Assembly: GCA_964626565.1 (NCBI GenBank)
Contig: CAZVFX010000090.1
Coordinates: 1-28,463 of the forward strand
Origin: CAZVFX01 sp964626565
GTDB lineage: Bacteria > Myxococcota_A > UBA9042 > CAIXZC01
Length of the DNA stretch: 28,463 bases
Reading direction: 5' to 3'
In this document: piece after piece, positions 8,456 to 17,913 of the stretch
Numbering within the stretch: position 1 is the first letter of the stretch
Layout of the letters: each line of letters starts with the position of its first letter
Program-made: the position numbers and the translations under genes
The notes under the pieces: generated by a model
Told to the model about the DNA's origin: nothing
What the model saw: only the letters and a program-made list of their open reading frames with translations
Database searches by the model: none

Positions 8456-11400
8456 ATGAAAAAAGCTCTTCTGCTCGTCGCTATTACGCTTATCTCAGCC
8501 GGCCTTGTAGGTTGTCCCGGATCGGACCGGGGAGGGAAGCGGTTCATCTTCACTGACGGTATCACCATTCCTCATCCGGATATTATTATGTGGGACGCAC
8601 CCCTGGATGTGCCCCAGGATGTTCCGCCGGTGACAGCCTGCGATGTGGATGACCACTGCCCGGACGGCGAGTACTGCCTTCCCGACCTTTGGGTGTGCGT
8701 TGACTGCTATGAGGACGGGCATTGCGGCGACAACGAAGTGTGCATTGCTGAGGAGTGTGTGCCTGCGCCTCCCTGCGGGAGTGACGAAGATTGCCCGGAA
8801 GGGCAGGTTTGTGACCCGGACCTGGGTCTTTGCGTTGAGTGTGCCGGAGATTGGGACTGCCCCGACGGATTTGTGTGCGTCGACCATGTTTGCGAACTGG
8901 CGGATCCTCCCTGTCTCTCCGACGAAGATTGCCCCGAAGATCTCCATTGCGACGTAGAGAACAATCTGTGCCAGGAGTGCTTGGAAGACGACCATTGTGA
9001 AGATAGCGAATGGTGCGACCCCGGCAGCGGTACCTGCCGGGACGACCTGTGCGTTCCGGGATCCAAGGAGTGTGTAGGCGGTGGGGTCAAGGAGTGCAAG
9101 GAGAGCGGCGCCGGGTACATGGAGACGGTACCCTGTCCCGAAGGTTCGCACTGCTCCGGCGGGGAGTGCGTCCCCGACTTGAACTGTGTGCCGGGAGAGT
9201 CCCACTGCATAAATGAAATCGAGTTGGAAATCTGCACTGACGACGGTTTGCAATGGGAACTGGTCGACTGCGCATTGTTGGCCGTGAAATCGGTTTGCGA
9301 GGCGGGCGAATGTGTGCCTTTGTGTGAGCCTGACTGCTCCGGAGTTGGTGCCAATCAGTGCGGCCCCGATGGTTGCGGAGACATGTGTCTGTTCTGCGCT
9401 CCGGATACCGAGTGCCCGGAAGGTGCGGCTGGGCTGCCGCCGGGCGAAGCCGCCTTCTGTGAAGGGGGCTGCAGTTGTGAAGGTAAGGAGTGTGGCGACG
9501 ATGGTTGCGGCGGTTTGTGCGGAGAATGCGGCCCCGGTTTTTCCTGCCAGAACTACACCTGCATTCCGGGCGGCCTGGACTGTGGGGAGGGCTTCCAATG
9601 CATGATGAGCTGCAACGCGGTGCCCAACGATGAATGCATCGCCGGCTGTCTCGCCATGACCGATGTTGAGAATCAAGATCTTCTGGGCGAATTTGCCGCT
9701 TGCATCGCCAGCTATTGTGGTGGCGAGATCTTGCCCGGTTGCGCGGCCGAAGTAGCCAAGACTGCGTGCCAGAAATTCGCCTGGGAATGTCTGGGGTGCC
9801 AGCCCGACTGCCAGAACAAGGAATGCGGTGATGATGGCTGCGAGGGCTCCTGCGGCGCCTGCCCCGACAATTTCCAGTGTATCGGCGGCAAGTGCCAGTG
9901 CAGTCCCAGTTGCTCCGGCAAGCAGTGTGGCGACGACGGCTGTGGAGGCCTGTGCGGTCTCTGCATGCCTGGCGCCGACTGTATCGACTTCCAGTGCATT
10001 TCCTCCGCCACCTGTGGTGCGATTCTGGCGTGCATCGAAACCAGCCCGTTCCCTCCGGATGAGTCGATCCCTGCGTGTATGGCCGGCGGCTCAGAGCAGG
10101 CCCAGGACGATTTCCTGGCTCTGGCTACCTGCGTGCAGGGAGCGTGCGGCGAGTTTGCACCGGGTTCGCCCTGCTACACCGTTGCTCTACAAACCGAATG
10201 CGAGAAAGAATGGGCCCAGTGCGGAGAGTGTATTGCCGATTGTGCGGGCAAAGAGTGCGGCCCCGACGGCTGCGGTGATTTCTGCGGCTCGTGTCCCAAC
10301 GGCTACGGCTGCAACAACGGCAAGTGCGAGTGCGTGTCAAACTGTGGGGGAAAGGCCTGCGGTTCTGACGGCTGTGGCGGAGTTTGCGGTACCTGCGGTC
10401 CTAATGAGAGCTGCCTGGGCGGCCAGTGCGTCGTGCCGCCCACCTGCAAGGAGATGCTCGAGTGTGCAACCGGCTGTTTCCCGGGCGATGATTGCTTCGA
10501 CGCCTGCTCCGAAGCGGCTACCGGTCAAGAACTGGCCGAATTCGAGGTGCTGTGGGAATGCGCCTGGGAAATCTGCGCCCCTTCGTCCAACCCCAACTGC
10601 CTCGAAATCGCCATTATGGACGAGTGCTACGGCTACTACCTGGCTTGCGTTGCGTGTGAACCTACCTGCATTCTGGGCGACATGATCATGGAGTGTGGTC
10701 CGGACGGTTGCGGCGGTGCTTGCGGGGCCTGCCCCGCGAACTCAGTTTGCGAAGATGGAAAATGCCAGCCTATCTGCGTGCCCATCTGCCAGCAGCAGGG
10801 CAAGGAGTGCGGCGATGATGGCTGCGGCGGTCTGTGCGGGGTGTGCAAGCCCGGGTACAACTGTATAGTCGGGCACTGCGAGTGTCAGGCCAACTGCCTC
10901 GGCAAGATGTGCGGTGACGATGGGTGCGGCGGCAGTTGCGGAATCTGTCCGCCGGGCATGGAGTGTTTCCCCGGCGGTGTCTGCCAGCCCGGCGGCTTCT
11001 GCGGGGACAACTTCTGCGACAAGGAAGGGGGCGAAGATCCGCTGAATTGTCCGGAAGACTGCGGACCTTACTCAGATGGTTGTACTGAAACCGAATGGCC
11101 CGGCTGTGGCGGTTGTCCGTGTGAAGCGTGTGTCTGCGCCATCGACCCGTTCTGCTGCGAATTCTCCTGGGACAGCCTGTGTGTGCAGGAGTGTGAGTTC
11201 GATTGCGGCGGTTGCTGTGCGCCCGACTGCGCGGGCAAGGAGTGTGGCTCGGACGGCTGCGGTGGTTCCTGCGGTTCTTGCCCTGCCAATCACGAGTGTA
11301 AAAACGACCAGTGCATTCCCGTCTGCGTGCCCGACTGCGATGGGAAAGAGTGTGGCTCCGACGACTGTGGAGGCTTGTGCGGTACATGCCCGGGTGGTGC

Positions 11401-14400
11401 GACCTGCCTCAACTACTCCTGCTTCGTGGGGCTTTCCTGCGACCAGTTGCTCCAGTGCGGCATCGATTGCCTCATGGGAGAGGGAGTGGCTTGCCTTTAC
11501 AACTGTCTCGACCAGGGGACCCCGGAAGCCAAAGCGGAGTTTTCCGCACTGCTTATGTGCGGCGCCATGTCGTGCGGGCTTGATCTTGACCCCAACTGCT
11601 GGCTCAATATTATTACCGGCGGAGGCGGCTGTCAGGCGGAGTACAACAACTGCGCCCAGTGTACGCCGAACTGCACCAACAAGGATTGCGGTCCCGACGG
11701 CTGCGGCGGTTCGTGCGGCGTGTGCCAGGATGGCTACTTTTGTGACAATTACAAGTGCAAGGTCATTTGCAATCCTTCCTGCCAGGAAGGCGGAATACCG
11801 TTCGAGTGCGGCAGCAACGGCTGCGGCGGTTCGTGCGGAACCTGCCCGGCCATGGAGGAGTGCATCAACCACCAGTGCGAGCCGGTTTGCGTTCCCAACT
11901 GCATCGGTAAGGAGTGTGGTTCGGACGACTGCGGTGGTCAGTGCGGCTTCTGCCTTCCGGGTGAGATTTGCCAGGGCGGCATTTGTACACCGGTGGGTCC
12001 CGTTTGTGGCGACAATATTTGTGATGTGTGGGAAGGTGAGGATTGCGAAACCTGCGCCATCGATTGTGGTGGTTGTGGAGCCGGCTGTGTAGCCACACCG
12101 TGGCCCGGCTGCAACGGCTGTCCGTGCGAACAGTGCGTCTGCGGCATGGACCCATTCTGTTGCCAGAACGCCTGGGATGACCTGTGTGTACAGGAGTGTT
12201 ACGACTGCGGCGGCTGCGAGTGCGAGCCCGACTGCAGCGACGTTCAGTGTGGCGATGACGGGTGCGGCGGCTCTTGCGGTGACTGCCCCGACGAGTTTGT
12301 TTGCGTCGATGGGGAGTGCACCTTCATCTGTGTGCCCGAATGCTTGGACAAGCAGTGCGGCCCCGACGGCTGTGGTGGCTCCTGTGGTAGCTGCCCGGTG
12401 GGCTTCTACTGCACGGCCGAAGCGCTTTGCGAGAAATTCTGCAATCCCGATTGCCAGGGCAAGGAGTGCGGCCCCGACGGATGCAACGGCCAGTGCGGGC
12501 TGTGCGGCCCCGAGGAGGCATGCCTCAACGGCCTGTGCGTACAGGCGTGGGATTGTGGTCAGCTTCTCAAATGTCTGTGGGACTGCCCGGAAGACGACGA
12601 CGTCTGCTACGACGGCTGTTGGGCCAACGCCAGTCCCGAAGCCCAGGAACAGTACATCGGCATCTGGCAGTGCCTGCTGGAAGTGTGCGGCCCTGAACCT
12701 ACCGATGACTGCACGGTAGAGGCTATCTACGGCGGCGGCGAGTGCACGGATGTGTACAACGCCTGTCTCGACTGCACTCCCAACTGTACCGGGAAACAGT
12801 GTGGTCCGGACGAGTGCGGCGGCTCCTGCGGCACCTGCCCGCCAGGGTTCACCTGCGACGGATTCGGCTTCTGTGACTGTCTTCCGCAGTGTATCGGCAA
12901 GGAATGCGGTTCCGACAGTTGCGGCGGGATTTGCGGAGTGTGTCCAGATGGATTCTCGTGCAACCCCGCCGGCAAATGCTCTTGCATGCCGCAATGTCTG
13001 AATAAGGAGTGCGGCTCCGACGGATGCGGCGGCACATGCGGCCAATGTCCGGCCGACCATAAATGCGATGATGGACTGTGCATCCCCGACTGCATACCCG
13101 ACTGCGGCGGCAAGGAGTGTGGAGCCGACGGGTGTGGTGGCGTCTGCGGTAGTTGCGCCTTCTTCCAGGAGTGCTTCCAGGGATTGTGCTGGGACGGACC
13201 CGAGTGGGGCTGCAACCTCGAGGTGTTCGAAGAGCATCTTTATGCCTTCTGTGATTTCGGTGAAAACATCTCTTGGCACCAGGCGCAGGACAACTGTGTG
13301 GCCTGGGGCGGCAAGCTCGTGGTGCTGGACAACCAGTGGGAGCATCAGTTCGTGCAGACGTTCATCGGAGGCACGCTATACTGGCTCGGTCTCACCGACA
13401 TGGGTCAGGAAGGGGAGTGGATGTGGTTGGACGGCAAACCCGCGGCAGCCTACGTGGATTGGTGCGGAAACGAGCCTAATAACTCTAACAACGAGGACTG
13501 CGCCCTGGGCAATTGGACTCCGGAACAGGGCTGCTTCAACGACTGCCGGTGCGATTGGGACGGCTGCATAGCTCAGGCCTATATTTGCGAAACGGCCACC
13601 AACTGCGAGCAGGGTTGTGCGGGCCTCCAGTGCGGCGGAGATGGTTGCGGCGGTGTGTGCGACTACTGTGAAGAGGACTTGATCTGCAGCCCCGACGGCG
13701 ATTGCCTGCCCGTCGGACCCGAATGTGGTGACGACATTTGCGAAGCCGGAGAGGATTGCGGTAGTTGCCCGGTGGATTGCGGGAGTTGCGGCCTCTGCAA
13801 AATTTCGGGGAGCATGACCTGCGGCAGTGCAATTGCCGGCTCAACGGAAAACGGAGAGGCCGGCGTGAACGAGTATTCGTGCGTGGGAGGCAATTACGCG
13901 GCGCCGGAATTGGCTTACAAGTATGTGGCGACGTGCAACGGCTTACTGACCATAAAGCTCGACAAATTGTCGCCGGATGGCTCGTTCCTGGACATCCTCA
14001 TTCTGGACGGGGACTCGGGTGTGTGCGACGGCGCCTTGTGCCTGGATTACTATTGGATGGCGGACAACCACGCCGAAGGAGTGTTGGACATTGAGGCCGG
14101 CCATGCCTACTACATCGTCGTTGACGGTTGGAACGACACCGAGGGTGATTTCTCGCTTAGTATCGATTGCGAGTGTATCTGTACGCCCGAGTGTGGCGGC
14201 AAGGAGTGCGGTGATGACGGCTGTGGCGGAAGTTGCGGAGCCTGTCCCGGCAACCAGGAGTGTGTCAACGGGATTTGTGAAGGCGGACTTGGCCAGTTGG
14301 GAGACCCTTGTGTCAAGGGCGTCGACTGTGAATCCGGATTGTGCCTCATGTCGGACGCCGGAAAGGTGTGCTCCCAGTACTGCAACGACGGTCAGTGCCC

Positions 14401-15807
14401 GCCGCCCTTCTCCTGCATCGCCGTGCCCATCGGAGGTGGTGGCGTCATAAACGCGTGCCTCCCCTGCGGACCGAATTGTGCGGGCAAGGAGTGCGGCGAC
14501 GATGGTTGTGGCGGCTCGTGTGGCCAGTGTGCCGGCAATGAACAGTGTGTTGACGGCACTTGCGAAGCGGATCTCGGCAAGTTCGGCGATCCTTGTCAGG
14601 TTGGGGCCCAGTGTGAGTCGGGCCTTTGTATCGCTTATGAGGGTGGCAAGATCTGCACTATCGTTTGCGGTGGCGACGGTGACTGCCCCAACGGGTATTC
14701 CTGCCAGGCGGTAGGTGCCGGCGGCCTTCAGGTATGCCTGCCCGCTCCCGATCTTGGCGAGTTCGGCGACCCATGTTCGGTGGGGGCTGAATGCGAATCC
14801 GGGCTGTGTATCGCATATGAAGGCGGCAAGATCTGCACCATCGTGTGCGGTGGCGACGGCGATTGCCCCAACGGGTACACCTGTCAGGCGGTGGGCGGAG
14901 CAGGACTTATGGTCTGTCTCCCGGCCCCCGACCCGGGCAAGTTCGGCGATCCGTGCCTGGTAGGCGCAGACTGCGAATCCGGACTCTGCATCGCCTACGA
15001 GGGTGGCAAGATGTGCACTACCGCTTGTGGCGGAAACGGGGACTGTCCCGATGGGTACACCTGTCAGGCTGTTGGCGGNNNNNNNNNNNNNNNNNNNNNN
15101 NNNNNNNNNNNNNNNNNNNNNNNNNNNNNNNNNNNNNNNNNNNNNNNNNNNNNNNNNNNNNNNNNNNNNNNNNNNNNNCTTGTGGCGGAAACGGGGACTG
15201 TCCCGATGGGTACACCTGTCAGGCTGTTGGCGGCGGTGGATTGCAGGTCTGTCTGCCGGCCCCTGAACCGGGCCAGTTCGGTGACGATTGTGCGGTGGGG
15301 GCCGACTGTGAATCAGGCCTTTGCATCGCCTACGAAGACGGCAAGATGTGTACGTCGGTCTGCGGCGGCGATGGTGACTGCCCCAACGGGTACACCTGTC
15401 AGGCTGTTGGCGGTGGCGGGCTCAAGGTTTGTCTCCCGCCGGTGGAACTGGGCCAGTTCGGCGACGCGTGTGCGGTTGGCGCTGACTGCGAATCGGGGCT
15501 GTGTATCGCCTATGAAGGGGGCAAGATCTGCACGTCCGCCTGTGGCGGCGACGGTGATTGTCCCGACGGGTACACGTGCCAGGACGTGGGCGGAGGATTG
15601 AAAGTGTGCCTGCCCGCTCCTGAGCCGGGCCAGTTCGGCGACGACTGCCTCAAGGGCGCGGACTGCGAATCGGGGCTGTGCATCGCTTACGAAGGGGGTA
15701 AGATCTGCACCACCGCTTGCGGTGGAAACGGTGATTGCCCCAACGGGTATACCTGTCAGGGAGTGGGCCCGGGTCTCATGGTCTGTCTTCCCGGAGAGGG
15801 AGATTGA
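8456..15807 (+). CDS. Giant modular Cys-rich lipoprotein with C-type lectin domain (contains assembly gap; ends at in-frame TGA)
   Basis: Predicted surface lipoprotein: signal MKKALLLVAI... with lipobox LVGC (Cys20), start supported by GGAG 7 bases upstream. A 100-N gap (15079-15178) breaks the frame artificially; joining 15078 to 15234 across an identical 55-base overlap gives one 2398-aa frame. Order: about 24 CGxDGCGGxCGxC units (about 330-2040), interleaved with five about 72-aa helical Cys modules (9581-12775) and two PGCxGCPCExCVC...DPFCC blocks; a C-type lectin domain (about 1584-1715) with YWLGLTD, EWMWLDG and an EPNN site at 1673, the mannose-type Ca2+/sugar motif; a beta-rich domain resembling bacterial pre-peptidase C-terminal domains (about 1789-1906); then six 59-60-aa FGDxCxVGAxCESGLC repeats. 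The coding phase continues past the TGA at 15805 to 16578. Inferred role: long disulfide-rich adhesin or prey/matrix-binding stalk. Confidence 0.8.
9581..12775 (+). repeat. Five interspersed copies of an unnamed helical Cys-rich module
   Basis: Copies lie at 9581-9799, 10013-10231, 10445-10657, 11438-11662 and 12554-12775, each 71-75 residues. The shared pattern is C-x4-x2-C, one or two Cys at the turn, an Ala/Glu-rich F-x2-L-x2-C stretch, then C-x-(3-9)-C ... E/G-C-x4-Y/W-x2-C-x2-C. The alternating hydrophobic and Ala/Glu residues suggest two or three short helices held by disulfides. Each copy is flanked by CGxDGCGGxCGxC units. I know no family name for it. Confidence 0.75.
14573..15804 (+). 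repeat. 180-base tandem repeat array (six units)
   Basis: Unit starts at 14573, 14753, 14933, 15268, 15448 and 15625; spacing is 180 bases except one of 177 (a one-codon deletion). Each encodes a 59-60-aa module LGxFGDPCxVGAxCESGLC...CGGDGDCPNGYTCQAVG...VCLP. Unit 3 contains the assembly gap; removing the duplicated 55-base edge makes it exactly 180 bases. A diverged copy begins near 14288. Confidence 0.9.
15079..15178. other. Assembly gap (100 N) inside tandem repeat
   Basis: Exactly 100 N, the usual placeholder for a gap of unknown size. The 55 bases before it (15024-15078) are identical to the 55 bases after it (15179-15233). This looks like two contigs that overlap by one assembler k-mer, or a collapsed repeat. 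The true copy number of the 180-base unit is therefore uncertain. Confidence 0.95.
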
Positions 15808-16578
15808 GAAACCGACCTCGATTGCCTGGACGGCAATCCGTGTACGCAGGACATTTGCTTTGACGGTGCATGTTTGTACGCACCGTTACCCGGCAACGAG
15901 TGTTGTACCTCGGCCGCCCAGTGCGACGACGGAGACCCATGCACAATCGACACTTGTGGGGTGGACGCCAAATGTGCGCATAGCCAGGGACCGCCCATTC
16001 CTGGCGCAGAGGAAATCTGCGGCGACGGCATTGACAACGACTGCGACCCGGACACCGTTTGTTACTATGTCAAGCAGGGTGCGTTGACCATCCCGCTGGA
16101 ACCGATCAAGGGCAGCAACGGGGTGGTTACCTACTACGGATACAATGCTCCGGGCAACGGCTCGTCCGCCGACACTGATCACGAAATATCCAACAGCGCG
16201 GCGCTGTTCCTCTACGAGGATGCGGATGGCAACATCAGTCTCCTCTTTATCCTCGATGAAGTGCAGGACGGCTCCGGCGGAGCCTGCACCATCCAATGGT
16301 CCGGCGCCATGGGGATGGAGGTGCTGGTCTACGACGATAACCTGGGCGGCAACGACACCTGGGTGGTGGACCTGGAGGCAGGGACCGGTTATGCGGAATG
16401 GTATTGGGGAGCCTGCTGCACCGATGGATTGGCTCTGGGCTACCTGGCCGGCGACTTTTGCGTCGACTTCACAGTTTCCAAATTCCAAGGCCTGCAAAAT
16501 ATCACGGTTTGGGATACTCCGAATCATACCGTGGCGTTGCCACAATCATCGTCGTTCAGCGTCTGCAGCGGGCAGTAA
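15808..16578 (+). pseudogene. Detached C-terminal part of the giant lipoprotein (in frame after TGA)
   Basis: The 256 codons after the TGA at 15805 stay in the same frame and continue the Cys-rich style: DCLDGNPCTQDIC, QCDDGDPCTIDTC, then a MopE-like CGDGIDNDCDPDT and a beta-rich tail of about 165 aa (YYVKQGALTIPLEP...SFSVCSGQ). There is no ATG with a ribosome binding site and no signal peptide; the only early start in frame is a TTG at 15874. So this is not an independent gene. Either the giant gene has a nonsense mutation or base-call error, or the TGA is read through. Its last 33 bases overlap the 3' end of the convergent aminotransferase gene. The tail domain is not recognised. Confidence 0.7.
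15820..15838 (+). promoter_or_regulatory. Hairpin 12 bases after the in-frame TGA (bacterial SECIS-like geometry)
   Basis: GATTGCC pairs perfectly with GGCAATC around a 5-base loop TGGAC. The loop begins 20 bases after the TGA and has G as its second base, which fits the spacing and loop rules described for bacterial selenocysteine insertion elements. The same bases encode the common DCLDGN repeat sequence, so the pairing may be a coincidence of codons. Confidence 0.2.
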
Positions 16579-17805
16579 GCGGCGTTCGAGAATCTCTGCC
16601 GCGCGGCGGACTCGAGCCATCGACATTCCCCCATGGATAGGAATCTGCAGGCTCTCTCGCAGCAACCGCTCCGTGACCGGATAGTCGCCCCCGTCTCCCA
16701 AGAGTTGGGCTGTGTTGCGCATGAGTCGTTTGCCGGTATCCACTCCGGCCGCCAGCAATTCAGCGGCAATTTCCTCTATGTGCTCGTCGGTGACCACGAA
16801 GAAGTAGTGGGCTTCCCGCAAGTCTGGCCCCGGTTCCTGCGCGCCGAGGAGGCGGGCGCACTCCCCCCGCCGAGACAGCTCCTCCGGGAGCCGTCGCAAC
16901 GCTTCCAGTCCCACGGCCGCCCTGCCCGGGGTGAAACAGACTTCCCCTTTTCCCGGTACTCCAAGTGGCTTCACCACCCTTCCGTACGCTCCGATAAGGT
17001 CTCCCCCGAACCGGTTCAGGATTCGTAGCGTCGGATAGGCGGTCAAGGTAAACGGAGTCCTGCGCGTGATTGTGTGCAATAGCGTTGTTTTGGCCAGGGT
17101 CTGTGCGGTGCGCGCAACGCCGGGCGGCGGGTATCCGGCAGTCCGGGCTCTGATTCTCCCGGCCAACTCCCCGTCGCCGGAGACTACCATACCGCCGCCG
17201 AAGGTTGTGAAAGGTTTGGTCCCGGCGAAACTGAAGAACGCCGCGGTGCCGAGAGTCCCCATCTTCCTGCCTCGATAGGCTGCGCCCAGGGCGTGGGCGC
17301 AGTCCTCGACCAGGTGAGCACCGTGAGCAGCGCACAGGTTGCCTACCGCGTCCAGGTCGCACGGGCGACCGAACAGGTGAGTGGCGATTACCGCGAGGGT
17401 GCGTGATCCGATCTTCTCCAACACGCGGGCGGGAGCAATGTTGCCGTGGGGGAAGTCTACGTCTGCAAACACCGGCTTCAGCCCGGCCGCTGCGATAGCG
17501 CCGGGCACGCTCTCGTCCGTATACGCAGGCACGATGACTTCGTCCCGTCCGTCCTCGTTCAGTTCTTCCAGAATGAGGCGCAGGCCCAACCTCCCCGAGG
17601 CCAGCGCGACCGCGTGTGAGGCCCCCAGATACCCAGCGAACTTCTCCTCGAATTCGCGCACTAGAGCGGCCGCTTCGTCGGGGCTGGCGAGCGCGCCTCG
17701 CATCCACGCCGCAAGGTCTGTCCCCCGCATGCGCACCTCTCGCCGCGGCACCGCGAGGACTTTGTCTATCTGGTCTTTGTAGCCCATCACTGCCTCCAGC
17801 GACAT
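16546..17805 (-). CDS. DegT/DnrJ/EryC1/StrS-family PLP aminotransferase
   Basis: A cytosolic fold-type-I PLP enzyme of 419 aa. This family aminates keto-sugars, as in surface polysaccharide or antibiotic sugar synthesis, and a few members act on other ketones. The PLP lysine is Lys197 in FSFAGTKPFTTFGGGMV, and the pyridine-binding Asp168 lies in VEDCAHALGA; ASGRLGL at about 69-75 is the phosphate-binding turn. All key residues are present, so it should be active. Two starts are possible: ATG 17805 (AGGAGA, 9-base spacer) and ATG 17787 (GGAGG, 5-base spacer). A TATAAT overlapping the first ATG favours the second. It is divergent from the radical SAM gene at 17914. One GGGGACAGACC motif codes for GTDL near residue 28-31. 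The substrate is unknown; no other sugar-nucleotide gene is visible here. Confidence 0.9.
   Translation of the reverse strand: MSLEAVMGYKDQIDKVLAVPRREVRMRGTDLAAWMRGALASPDEAAALVREFEEKFAGYLGASHAVALASGRLGLRLILEELNEDGRDEVIVPAYTDESVPGAIAAAGLKPVFADVDFPHGNIAPARVLEKIGSRTLAVIATHLFGRPCDLDAVGNLCAAHGAHLVEDCAHALGAAYRGRKMGTLGTAAFFSFAGTKPFTTFGGGMVVSGDGELAGRIRARTAGYPPPGVARTAQTLAKTTLLHTITRRTPFTLTAYPTLRILNRFGGDLIGAYGRVVKPLGVPGKGEVCFTPGRAAVGLEALRRLPEELSRRGECARLLGAQEPGPDLREAHYFFVVTDEHIEEIAAELLAAGVDTGKRLMRNTAQLLGDGGDYPVTERLLRESLQIPIHGGMSMARVRRAAEILERRLLPAADAERR
17715..17725 (-). repeat. GGGGACAGACC motif, copy 2 (in aminotransferase gene)
   Basis: Sense-strand GGGGACAGACC followed by TTG rather than TCTC, so it is the least complete copy. 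Read as Gly-Thr-Asp-Leu near the N terminus. Confidence 0.6.
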
Positions 17806-17831
17806 TATACACGTTCTCCTATACTTGGCAC
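17804..17831 (-). promoter_or_regulatory. Possible promoter of the aminotransferase gene
   Basis: On the minus strand GTGCCA (17826-17831; 4 of 6) and a perfect TATAAT (17804-17809) are 16 bases apart. The -10 overlaps the upstream ATG at 17805. If it is real, translation must start at ATG 17787, which has its own GGAGG. Confidence 0.4.
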
Positions 17832-17913
17832 GGGGCGTCCCTCTCTCTCACGTTTGGGGCTTGGTGGGATGCCCGGGGTTTGGTAGGGTTGAGCCAGCTA
17901 CGGAGGTTGCCCC

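Noticed and set aside
11072..13345. Long minus-strand open frame (757 codons) opposite the giant lipoprotein gene
   Set aside because: It is a mirror of the repeat coding strand: rich in Ala/Val/Thr with no signal, motif or ribosome binding site, and the plus strand has clear domains.
14573..15804. CRISPR-like regular repeats
   Set aside because: The 180-base period is coding and in frame, with no unique spacers; it is a protein repeat array.
15874..16578. Independent gene starting at TTG 15874
   Set aside because: No ribosome binding site, no signal peptide, and the Cys repeat pattern starts upstream of it, directly after the TGA.
17806..17913. RiPP precursor peptide next to the radical SAM genes
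   Set aside because: No short open frame with a ribosome binding site was found in this divergent region or in the 61-base region at 19877-19937.
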